Below, one piece after another: positions 27,777-36,136 of a stretch of 64,000 bases of DNA. Within the stretch, counting starts at the first letter, position 1. Each line of letters opens with the position of its first letter. Made by a program: the position numbers and the translations under genes. The stretch is from Prosthecobacter sp. SYSU 5D2 (GTDB lineage: Bacteria; Verrucomicrobiota; Verrucomicrobiia; Verrucomicrobiales; Verrucomicrobiaceae): positions 372,001-436,000 of the forward strand of contig NZ_JBBYXL010000002.1 in the NCBI RefSeq assembly GCF_039655865.1. Direction: 5' to 3'. The notes under the pieces are model-generated. The model was not told the origin of the DNA and did no database searches. It was given only the letters and a program-made list of their open reading frames with translations.

Positions 27777-27858
27777 ATACGCATCTAAAAGTGACGAACT
27801 GGGCGGGCTGGTAAGAAACTGGCGGTGAATGACCGTACTTCTCCCCAGTTCTTCCCCC

Positions 27859-30522
27859 ATGCAGACCCGTCACATTGCTCTTCTGTTCACCGCCCTGGCA
27901 CCTCTGGCCCATGGTGCGGCTGCGCCCGTGACCTTTGAAAAACACATCCGCCCCATCCTGAAGGCCCAGTGCTTCCACTGCCATGGTGAGGAAGGGGAAA
28001 TGAAGGGCGGCCTGGATGTCCGCCTGGCCCGTTTCATCCTCAAAGGCGGCGATGAAGGGCCCGCCATCGTCCCCGGCAAAGCGGCGGAAAGCCATCTCCT
28101 GAAAATGGTCCAGGAAGGCGAGATGCCCAAGGGCAAGGCCAAGCTGAAAGACAGCGAGATCGCCCTCATCGAGCAGTGGATCGCCCAGGGGGCCAAAACC
28201 GCCCGCCCAGAGCCGGAAAAACTGGGGCCGGAACATGCCTTCACCGATGAAGAACGCGCCTGGTGGGCCTTCCAGCCCATCCGCAAGCCCGCTGTCCCGG
28301 CGGTCACCACAGCCGCTGCCATCACCAATCCCATTGATGCCTTCGTGGCGGAAAAGCTGGCCGAGAACAAGCTCTCGTTCTCGCCTGAGGCGGACCCCGT
28401 GACCCTCCTGCGCCGCCTCACTTTTGACCTCACCGGCCTGCCACCGGAGCCGGAGGATGTGGCCCGTTTTGAAACCGCCGCCACCCGTGGCGCTGCCGAA
28501 TACCGCCGGGCCTACGATGCCGCCATCGAGCGCCTGCTTTCCAGCCCCGCCTATGGCGAGCGCTGGGGCCGCCACTGGCTGGACATCGCCGGATACGCCG
28601 ACAGTGATGGTTATACCGACAAGGACCTGGAGCGCAAATGGGCCTATAAATATCGCGACTACGTCATCCAGTCGCTGAACAAGGACAAGCCCTTCGACCA
28701 GTTCGTGCGTGAGCAGCTTGCCGGGGATGAAATGGTGCCGCAGCCGCATAAAAACCTCAGCGCGGACGCCATTGAAAAAATCACCGCCACCGGCTTTCTG
28801 CGCATGGCGGCGGACGGCACCGGTGCCATGAATGACAAGGTGGCCCAGAACTCCACCATCGCCGACACCCTCAAAATCGTCAGCACCGCCTTCTATGGCA
28901 TGACCATCGGCTGCGCCCAGTGCCACGACCATCGTTATGACCCCATCACCCAGGCGGATTACTACCGCCTGCGTGCCGTTTTTGAGCCTGGCTTCAACGC
29001 TCCGAAATGGAAAACGCCCGCTGCCCGTCTTGTCTCATTGCAGACGGCGGAAGAAGCTGCCGCTGCCGCCAAGGTGGAGGTTGAGGCCAAAAAAATAGAT
29101 GCCGCCCGCCTCGCCCAGACGGAAGTTTTCATCACCGAAGTGCTGGAGAAAGAGCTCGCCAAAGTCGCCGAAAAAGACCGCGAAGCCCTGCGCACTGCCT
29201 ACCGGACCGATGTCAAAAAACGCACGCCTGAGCAGCTCGCCCTGCTGAAAAACAATCCGCGTGTGCTCAAGCTTCACGCCGGCTCCCTGTACCTTTACGA
29301 CACGACATACAAGACCAAGCACGCCAACACCCTGAAGGAAATGGCGGCCCAGGCCGCCGCCGTCCGCGCCACCAAGCCCAAGGAAGAATTCATCCACGCT
29401 TTCGACGAGCCGCCATTGAAGCCTGAGCTGGTGCCTGCGACCTTCATTTTCCACCGTGGCGACATCGAGCAGCCCAAGGACAAAGTGCAGCCCGGTGACC
29501 TCACCGTCCTCGCCGGCCAGCGCCAGATCGAGGTGCCGGAGAAAAACCCCGCCACGCCCACCACCGGCCGCCGCCTCGCCTTCGCCAACTCGCTGACGGA
29601 TGGCAAGCATCCTTTGTTAGCCCGTGTCATCGTCAACCAGGTCTGGAAGCGCCACTTTGGCAAGGGCCTGGTCAATACCCCGGATGATTTCGGCCAGCTC
29701 GGCGAAAAACCCAGCCACCCGGAATTGCTGGATTATCTGGCCGCCGAGTTCATGAACAACGGCTGGAGCCTCAAGCAGCTTCACCGCCTCATCGTCACTA
29801 GCAGCACCTTCCGCCAGTCCTCACGCCGCGATGACCAGCGGGATCTGGTGGATCCCGACAATCGCCTGCTCAGCCGCATGAACGTCCTCCGTCTGGAGGC
29901 CGAGACCCTGCGCGATTCCTTCCTCGCCGTCTCCGGCAAGCTCAATCCCAAGCTCGGCGGCGCGCCCGTGCCCGTCACTTTTAGCGAAGAAGGCCAGATC
30001 ATCATCGGCATCGACACCCGCGACACCGCTGGCCGCCAGACTGGCAAATACACCTCTCTGCAAGGCGAGGAATACCGCCGCAGCATCTACGTGCAGGCCC
30101 GCCGCAGCACCCCGCTGGAGATGTTCGCCACCTTTGATGCCCCGGCCATGACGGACCCCAACTGCGCCAGCCGCCCCGTCACCACCGTCAGCCCGCAGAG
30201 CCTCCTGCTCATGAACAACGGCTACATGCGCGAGCACGCCCAGGACTTCGCCATGCGCCTCCAGCAGGAAGCCGGTCCCGATCTCGAAAAACAGATCCGC
30301 CTCGCCTGGCAGCTCAGCTTCAGCCGCGCCCCCAGCATGGCCGACCTCCAGACCGCCACCGATTTCGTCCAGGCCCAGACCGCCCATTACCAAGCCAATC
30401 CCACCAAGCTCGAGCACGTCGCCGGCCCCGCCGAGAAAAAAGACGCCAGCCCCGCCCTCCTCGGCCTCACCGCCCTCTGCCACGGCCTCATGAGCTCGAA
30501 TGAGTTCCTTTATGTGGACTGA
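27859..30522 (+). CDS. planctomycete-type cytochrome protein (PSCyt1-DUF1549-DUF1553)
   Basis: From the ATG at 27859 an 887-residue exported protein with signal peptide MQTRHIALLFTALAPLAHG. PSCyt1 carries a heme motif CFHCH; DUF1549 (PSCyt2) begins NPIDAFVAEKLAENKL with LTFDLTGLPPEPEDV and contains CAQCHDH; DUF1553 (PSD1) follows with RVIVNQVWKRHFGKGLV and [21 protein letters not shown] coiled, charged insert lies between them. The family is abundant in Planctomycetota and Verrucomicrobiota and is suspected to take part in periplasmic electron transfer linked to polymer degradation; the reaction is unknown. It is followed 46 nt later by a DUF1501 gene, the usual partner. An in-frame ATG at 27829 is less likely because it precedes the signal peptide. 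Confidence 0.9.
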   Translation: MQTRHIALLFTALAPLAHGAAAPVTFEKHIRPILKAQCFHCHGEEGEMKGGLDVRLARFILKGGDEGPAIVPGKAAESHLLKMVQEGEMPKGKAKLKDSEIALIEQWIAQGAKTARPEPEKLGPEHAFTDEERAWWAFQPIRKPAVPAVTTAAAITNPIDAFVAEKLAENKLSFSPEADPVTLLRRLTFDLTGLPPEPEDVARFETAATRGAAEYRRAYDAAIERLLSSPAYGERWGRHWLDIAGYADSDGYTDKDLERKWAYKYRDYVIQSLNKDKPFDQFVREQLAGDEMVPQPHKNLSADAIEKITATGFLRMAADGTGAMNDKVAQNSTIADTLKIVSTAFYGMTIGCAQCHDHRYDPITQADYYRLRAVFEPGFNAPKWKTPAARLVSLQTAEEAAAAAKVEVEAKKIDAARLAQTEVFITEVLEKELAKVAEKDREALRTAYRTDVKKRTPEQLALLKNNPRVLKLHAGSLYLYDTTYKTKHANTLKEMAAQAAAVRATKPKEEFIHAFDEPPLKPELVPATFIFHRGDIEQPKDKVQPGDLTVLAGQRQIEVPEKNPATPTTGRRLAFANSLTDGKHPLLARVIVNQVWKRHFGKGLVNTPDDFGQLGEKPSHPELLDYLAAEFMNNGWSLKQLHRLIVTSSTFRQSSRRDDQRDLVDPDNRLLSRMNVLRLEAETLRDSFLAVSGKLNPKLGGAPVPVTFSEEGQIIIGIDTRDTAGRQTGKYTSLQGEEYRRSIYVQARRSTPLEMFATFDAPAMTDPNCASRPVTTVSPQSLLLMNNGYMREHAQDFAMRLQQEAGPDLEKQIRLAWQLSFSRAPSMADLQTATDFVQAQTAHYQANPTKLEHVAGPAEKKDASPALLGLTALCHGLMSSNEFLYVD

Positions 30523-30568
30523 GTTGAAAGGACTGTCCCTGTGCTAATCCATTACCCGTAATATCTTT

Positions 30569-32032
30569 ATGTGCGACATGCTTCCTTCCTCCCCTCTCAG
30601 CCGTCGGGCCATGCTGGGCCGTACGGCTTATGGCATTGGCGGCATTGCTTTGGCTTCGCTTTTGCAGCAGCAGGGGCTTCTGGCGAATCCGGCCCTGGCA
30701 GGCGGCGGGCCGCAGCACTTTGACCTGACGCCGAAACCGGCGCACGGCTTTGGCCAGGCCAAGGCGATGATCTCCATGTTCATGCAGGGCGGGCCGAGCC
30801 ACATTGACATGTTCGAGCCCAAGCCGGAGCTGGCCAAGCTGGACGGCAAGGACTTCCCCGGTGAGATCAAGTACGATGACGCTGCTGGCGCGAGTCGCGA
30901 GGTGATGGGACCGCAGTGGAAGTTCAAGCCGCGCGGTGAGAGCGGCATCGAGATGAGCGACCTCATTCCTTACATGGGCAGCATTGCCGATGAAATGACG
31001 CTCATCCGCTCCATGCATACGGGCGTGAACAATCATGGCCAGTCCATCTATGCGCTTCTCAATGGCCAGATCGTCGGCGGACGGCCCACCTTGGGAAGCT
31101 GGATCACTTACGGCCTCGGCAGTGACAACCAGGATCTGCCCGCCTATGTGGCTCTGACCGACCCGCGCGGCCTGCCCGTGCTGGGCGTGGACAACTTCAG
31201 CAATGGCTGGCTGCCTTCCGTTTATCAGGGCACCGTGGTCAGGTCCAAAGAGCCGCGCATTTTGAACCTCGACCCGCCGCTTTCGCTTAAGGGCGAGGCG
31301 CAGTCGCGATACCTCAAGTTTGTCCAGGGGCTCAATCGCGAGCACGCGGATGCGCGTCCGGGCGAGAGCGATCTGGAGGCCCGCATTCAGAGCTTTGAGC
31401 TGGCGGCCCGCATGCAGACGGCGGCGAAGGAAGCGCTGGACATCAGTGGCGAAAGCGAGGCCACGAAGAAGCTTTACGGCCTGGACAAACCGGCCACGGA
31501 AGAGTTCGGCAAACGCTGCCTCATCGCCCGCCGCATGGTGGAGCGCGGGGTGCGCTTTGTCTCCATCTTCACCGGCAACCAGACCTGGGACCATCACAGC
31601 AGCATCCTCACCTCCCTGCCGAAGGCTTGTGAGCAGGTGGACCAGCCCGCAGCGGCCCTGGTGCTGGACTTGAAACAGCGTGGTCTGCTGGATTCCACCG
31701 TCGTCCATTGGGGCGGCGAGATGGGCCGTCTGCCTGTGATTCAGAATCGTGCCGGTGCCAAGGACCGCAAGACCGTGGGCCGCGACCACAACACCTATGG
31801 CTTCAGCATGTGGGTGGCCGGTGGTGGTTTCAAAGCCGGTTATGCGCATGGGGCCACGGATGAGTTTGGGCATCATGCGGTGGACAAGGTGGTGAACCAC
31901 TATGACTACCATGCGACCCTGCTGCATCTGTTTGGACTGAATCCGAAAAAGCTGACCTATAAGCGCAACGGTACTGAGCAGGTACTGGTGGAGAACCCTG
32001 CGGCGCGGGTGGTGACGGAGTTGCTGGCATAG
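30569..32032 (+). CDS. DUF1501 family protein, Tat-exported
   Basis: A 487-residue protein with a twin-arginine-type signal (SRRAMLGRTAYGIGGIALAS). The DUF1501 core shows MISMFMQGGPSHIDMFEPKP, then RSMHTGVNNHGQSIY, GGEMGRLP and GRDHNTYGFSMWVAGGG, a pattern related to the alkaline-phosphatase/sulfatase fold with conserved metal-type His and Asp residues. Genes of this family nearly always follow a DUF1549/1553 gene, as here (46 nt), so both products probably act together in the periplasm. Its substrate is unknown. The TAG stop lies at the edge of the first palindrome of the downstream repeat cluster. Confidence 0.9.
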   Translation: MCDMLPSSPLSRRAMLGRTAYGIGGIALASLLQQQGLLANPALAGGGPQHFDLTPKPAHGFGQAKAMISMFMQGGPSHIDMFEPKPELAKLDGKDFPGEIKYDDAAGASREVMGPQWKFKPRGESGIEMSDLIPYMGSIADEMTLIRSMHTGVNNHGQSIYALLNGQIVGGRPTLGSWITYGLGSDNQDLPAYVALTDPRGLPVLGVDNFSNGWLPSVYQGTVVRSKEPRILNLDPPLSLKGEAQSRYLKFVQGLNREHADARPGESDLEARIQSFELAARMQTAAKEALDISGESEATKKLYGLDKPATEEFGKRCLIARRMVERGVRFVSIFTGNQTWDHHSSILTSLPKACEQVDQPAAALVLDLKQRGLLDSTVVHWGGEMGRLPVIQNRAGAKDRKTVGRDHNTYGFSMWVAGGGFKAGYAHGATDEFGHHAVDKVVNHYDYHATLLHLFGLNPKKLTYKRNGTEQVLVENPAARVVTELLA

Positions 32033-32264
32033 TACTCATCACTCTCCGAGTGATGCGTTATGGGAGGTGGAAGCACATCTGGTTTTCGAAGAACCGAGAA
32101 GATGTCCTTTGTTGTTTGAATGTTTGTTAGGCGGCGGGGTCGTGGAACGCATCACTCGGAGAGTGATGAGTACTGTACTCGCGAAGATGTCCTTTGTTGT
32201 TTGAAAGTTTGTTAGGCTGCGAAGTCGTGGGCCGCATCACTCGGAGAGTGGTGAGTACTGTACT
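32032..32264. repeat. REP-like palindrome cluster with two 82-bp direct repeats
   Basis: A 26-bp sequence, CGCATCACTCGGAGAGTGAT followed by GAGTAC, occurs in perfect form at 32148-32173, with one change at 32233-32258, and inverted at 32032-32057. Each copy holds a hairpin of CATCACTC and GAGTGATG around 3 nt. The two same-direction copies end two near-identical 82-bp units (32098-32179 and 32183-32264, period 85). The cluster fills the gap between convergent genes, touching both stop codons, so it may also end transcription from both sides. Confidence 0.85.
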
Positions 32265-35200
32265 AACCCAGAAGCGCTTCGAGGCGCTTGACGCTGACGG
32301 GCTGGGCGGTGCCGAGTTCTTGGGCGAAGATGGAGACGCGGTATTCTTCAAAGAGCCAGCGGAAGGCTTCTCGGTTGGCATCGCTGACTTCCTGCTCCCA
32401 GCCGTTGAAGTCGGCAATGGCGGCGGCTTTGTCCAGGTCCTTGGCGGGGTTGTTGGCGGCGCGTTCGGCACGGAGGAGAACGGCTTTCAAATAGCGCGGC
32501 AGGTGCTGAAGCTGGGCGTGGGGCGTGACAGACAACAGGTTAGGCGGCAGCAGGCGGGCGAGGTCCTTTTCCAGGCCGGCGTAGCGTTTGGGATAGGCCA
32601 GGATCTTTTGGCGCAGCTCCTCGGTCTGCTTGAGCAGGTCGCGAACGCGATGCGTGAGGGCGGGGATCTCCCGGCGGGCGCGCTCGCACATTTCCATGAA
32701 GCGTTTGTGGGTGAGCGGCAGCAGCGGCTCCAGGCGCAGGGCATGGGCCAGGATGTGATCACAGGCGGCTTCGGCTTTGCTGCCGGCGGGTGCATTCGCA
32801 TGGGGTGCGGACATGGAGCCGAGCGCTGCCAGGCCGCCTTGGAAGTTCATGGTCTTTTGAGGGGCGGCTTTGACATCCAGCACGCGCAGCTCCTTGTGCA
32901 GCCAGGAGATGTCCTTGCCCATGAGATTTTCGGCGAGCTTGCGCACGGCGGCGGGGGTTTGCCTGCGGGCTTCTTCGGGCCGTTTGAACAGGCGCAGGTC
33001 CACCTCGCCATCGCGGAGGACAAGGCCGGGATGGCCGAGCACGGGCACGCCCTGGATGGTCTCGATGAGCACGGTTTCCGGCAGATCGCCAAAGGACCAA
33101 CTGGACAGGGCATAGTCCTCGAAGCGTTTGGCCACCTGGTCCCAGGCACCGGAGGGGCGGGCCTGCTCCTGCTTGCGCATGGTCTCGCGGATGCTGTCCA
33201 CATCGCGGCTGGTCATGACGGTTTTGTTGCCCTGGCCCATCACTTCCACGCGCGGTTGCAGATAGGCGGGGAGGGTTTGTGCATCCCAGTCGCTGGCCTT
33301 GACTTGCAGGCGGTAACGCTGGCGGAGAAACTCGGCGAGGGCTTCGTGGAAATCGGCGCGGCCGGGATCGAAGTCTTTGGCGATCTCGCGGGCTTTGACT
33401 TCCAGGGGCAGCAGGTCACGGCGGACGGTCTTGGGCAGGGCACGCAGCAGGGTGGTGATCTGCTCTTCGCGCAGGCCGGGCACCATCCAGAGCACCTGGC
33501 CGCTGGTCAGGTGCTCGGCCATGGGCAGGGGGACCTGGACGGTCACGCCATCATCTTCCTGGCCGGGTTTGTAGGCATAGGTGATGGGCAGCACGGAGTT
33601 CCCGAGCGAGGCGGCATCGGGGAACATTTCCAGGTCGTGGGAGAGGTCGTCGCCGCCGGTCAGGTCCTCTTCGCGGGCGCAGAGAAAACCGGGTTCATCG
33701 CGCACGCGGGCGTTCACCAGCTTGTTCAGGTCATGCACGGAGGAGATGGCCTCCAGGCGGGCGCGATAGAATTCAAAAAGATGTTCTTCAATGGCATACA
33801 CGCGGCTGCTGCGCACGCGGGTCAAGGTGGCCTCCAGGCGGTCGCGTAACTTTTGGTTATGCTGGAAGAAGCGGTGCGGAAGATTGGTGGTGCCTTCCAG
33901 CAGGGCTCCGCGAATGAATAGCTGGGTGGCAGCCACGGGATCAATCTTGCCGAAGTCAATGGGCTGGCGTTTCACCTCCAGGCCGTGCAGAAGAAGACGT
34001 TCGGTGACCAGAACGCGGCCCGCCTTGGCGCTCCAGTGGGGTTCGCTGTAACGGCGCTCCACGAGATGGGCGCCTAGCTCAGCGGCCCATTGCGGATCTA
34101 TGCGGGCGATGGAGCGGGCGAAGAGTTGCGAGGTCTGGACGATTTCGCCGGCGACGATCCACAAGGGCTGGCGGGTTTTTCCCTGGCCCTGCTTGCCCTG
34201 TTTTTCGCGGCGTTCGTAAAGATTGGAACCGGGAAAAACCATCACCTCGCGGTTGCCTGCGGCCTTGTACTGGTTGCGCTCCAGGCGGGTGGCGATGTGG
34301 CCGAGATGACCGGCCAGGATGCAGCGGTGGATGGCCTGGTCGGCGGTGCTGGCCGCGTCCTTCTGGGCCACTTTTTCGGCGGCTTTTTCCCAGGGGGACG
34401 AGGCGGTGGCGGGTGCTTTGGCGGCAGGAGGTGGTGGCGAGGCGGAGGCCTTCTTCCGGTCATCGCGGAAGGTGTCGCGAAGCTGATGCCAGACATCGCG
34501 CCACTCGGTCATGCGGGTGAAGCTAAGGAAGTAGGATTTGCAGTATTTGCGCAGGGCGTTTTTGCCGCTGTTTTCCGGGTCGGGCGCGTGATTCCAGATC
34601 TTGAGCAGGCTGATGAAATCGGACTCCGGGGAGGTGAAGGTTTTATGGGCGGCCTGGGCCTGCTCGCGTTTGTCCTCGGGGCGCTCGCGCGGGTCGGGGA
34701 TGCTGAGGCCGGCGGCGATGATGAGCATGTCTTCCAGGCAGCCCTCGCTGCGGGCCTGCAGGAGCATGCGGCCCAGGGTGGGGTCGAGAGGCAGGTTGGC
34801 CAGCTCGCGGCCGGTGGCGGTCATCTCATGGGTTTCGCCCAGGGCGCCGAGTTCATGCAGCAGGTCATACCCGGCGCGGAGGGCGGCGCTGACGGGAGGG
34901 TTGATGAAAGGGAAGGTTTCGATCTCGCCTAACCGGAAGGCTTTCATCCGCAGGATGACCTCGGCGAGGTTGGAGCGCTGGATCTCCGGCTGGGTGAAGC
35001 GGGAGCGTTTGTTAAAATCCTCCTGTTCATACAGGCGGATGCAGATGCCGTCCTGGACACGCCCGGCGCGGCCTGCGCGCTGGTTGGCGCTGCTCTGGCT
35101 GATGGCTTCCACCGGCAGCCGCTTGGTGCGGGTGCGCGGATTGTAGCGGCTCATGCGGGCCAGGCCGGTATCCACCACATAGCGGATGCGGGGCAGGGTG

Positions 35201-36051
35201 ATGGAGGTTTCCGCGACGTTGGTGGCGATGATGACGCGGCGTTTGGAGCCTGGCGAAAACACCTTTTGCTGCTCATGCGAGGCCATGCGGCCAAAGAGGG
35301 CGAGGACCTCCATGCCTTTGCCCAGGCGGCCATCGAGAGCATCGCGGGTATCGCGGATGTCGCGCTCGGTGGGCATGAAAACGAGGACATCGCCGGTATC
35401 GGTCTCGATCAGCACTTCCTCCACGGCGACGATGGCAGCATCGACATAACCTCCGTCGTCATCGTCACCCGCCGGTTTATAGCGGATGTCCACGGGGTAG
35501 AGACGGCCGGAGACTTCGATGATGGGCGCACTGCCAAAGTGGGCGCTGAAGGCCTCCGTATCAATGGTGGCGGAGGTGACGACGAGCTTCAAATCCGGCC
35601 GCTTTTCCAGCAGTGTCTTCAGGTAGCCTAACAAGAAGTCAATATTGAGCGAGCGCTCATGGGCCTCGTCGAGGATGAGGATGGAATAGGAACGCAGGAG
35701 GGGATCGCTCTGGATCTCGGCCAGCAGGATGCCGTCCGTCATGAACTTGATGCGGGTGTCACGGCTGGTGTCGTCGCTGAAGCGCATCTTGCAGCCGACC
35801 TCGCCGCCCCAGCGGACGTCCAGCTCTTCGGCCACGCGCTTGGAGACGCTCATGGCGGCGACGCGGCGCGGCTGGGTGCAGCCGATCATGCCACGAGCAT
35901 CGCCAAGCACCTCCAGGCACATTTTGGGGAGCTGGGTGGTCTTGCCGGATCCAGTTTCGCCGGCTAGGATGACGACCTGGCTGGAGCGGATGGCCGCGAG
36001 GATGTCGTCGCGGCGGGCGGTGATGGGGAGGTCGGCAGGGTAACGGATCAA
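32263..36051 (-). CDS. hrpA: ATP-dependent RNA helicase HrpA
   Basis: A 1262-residue DEAH-box helicase, close to the length of E. coli HrpA. Motif I is GETGSGKTT (31-38), Ia CTQPRRVAA, motif II DEAH (128-131), III SAT, then the TEREIRD-like region as TERDIRD, V TNVAETS and VI QRAGRAGR. The C-terminal half carries the helicase-associated, OB-fold and DUF3418 regions of HrpA (WARSIARI-like FARSIARIDPQWAA). HrpA acts in mRNA processing and rescue of stalled ribosomes. The frame opens with a TTG at 36051 followed by IRYPADLPI; the leader before it is pyrimidine-rich and no ATG is available nearby. Its 3' end touches the palindrome cluster. Confidence 0.95.
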   Translation of the reverse strand: MIRYPADLPITARRDDILAAIRSSQVVILAGETGSGKTTQLPKMCLEVLGDARGMIGCTQPRRVAAMSVSKRVAEELDVRWGGEVGCKMRFSDDTSRDTRIKFMTDGILLAEIQSDPLLRSYSILILDEAHERSLNIDFLLGYLKTLLEKRPDLKLVVTSATIDTEAFSAHFGSAPIIEVSGRLYPVDIRYKPAGDDDDGGYVDAAIVAVEEVLIETDTGDVLVFMPTERDIRDTRDALDGRLGKGMEVLALFGRMASHEQQKVFSPGSKRRVIIATNVAETSITLPRIRYVVDTGLARMSRYNPRTRTKRLPVEAISQSSANQRAGRAGRVQDGICIRLYEQEDFNKRSRFTQPEIQRSNLAEVILRMKAFRLGEIETFPFINPPVSAALRAGYDLLHELGALGETHEMTATGRELANLPLDPTLGRMLLQARSEGCLEDMLIIAAGLSIPDPRERPEDKREQAQAAHKTFTSPESDFISLLKIWNHAPDPENSGKNALRKYCKSYFLSFTRMTEWRDVWHQLRDTFRDDRKKASASPPPPAAKAPATASSPWEKAAEKVAQKDAASTADQAIHRCILAGHLGHIATRLERNQYKAAGNREVMVFPGSNLYERREKQGKQGQGKTRQPLWIVAGEIVQTSQLFARSIARIDPQWAAELGAHLVERRYSEPHWSAKAGRVLVTERLLLHGLEVKRQPIDFGKIDPVAATQLFIRGALLEGTTNLPHRFFQHNQKLRDRLEATLTRVRSSRVYAIEEHLFEFYRARLEAISSVHDLNKLVNARVRDEPGFLCAREEDLTGGDDLSHDLEMFPDAASLGNSVLPITYAYKPGQEDDGVTVQVPLPMAEHLTSGQVLWMVPGLREEQITTLLRALPKTVRRDLLPLEVKAREIAKDFDPGRADFHEALAEFLRQRYRLQVKASDWDAQTLPAYLQPRVEVMGQGNKTVMTSRDVDSIRETMRKQEQARPSGAWDQVAKRFEDYALSSWSFGDLPETVLIETIQGVPVLGHPGLVLRDGEVDLRLFKRPEEARRQTPAAVRKLAENLMGKDISWLHKELRVLDVKAAPQKTMNFQGGLAALGSMSAPHANAPAGSKAEAACDHILAHALRLEPLLPLTHKRFMEMCERARREIPALTHRVRDLLKQTEELRQKILAYPKRYAGLEKDLARLLPPNLLSVTPHAQLQHLPRYLKAVLLRAERAANNPAKDLDKAAAIADFNGWEQEVSDANREAFRWLFEEYRVSIFAQELGTAQPVSVKRLEALLG

Positions 36052-36136
36052 GGCGGGGGGCAGGCTGAATCAGGGGATCGACAGCCTCTCACAGGACGGG
36101 GGGAATCGCAAATAATCCGTATGCGTGTTCCGGCCC

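Noticed and set aside
27796-27851. GAACTGGG and CCCAGTTC as a regulatory leader structure before the cytochrome gene at 27859
   Set aside because: The 8-bp stem encloses 40 nt and could be chance; no riboswitch-like core was seen.
30488-31927. Minus-strand open frame opposite the DUF1501 gene, and another at 27745-28932
   Set aside because: Composition-driven shadows; no motif or start context.
32098-32264. Possible mini-CRISPR array
   Set aside because: There are only two 82-bp units joined almost directly, without spacers, and no cas gene in the window.
32194-33849. Long plus-strand open frame opposite hrpA, and a similar one at 36125-38263 opposite the cytochrome gene
   Set aside because: Both run antisense to genes with complete motifs; their products are Gly/Ala/Gln-rich without domains, as expected for reversed high-GC coding DNA.
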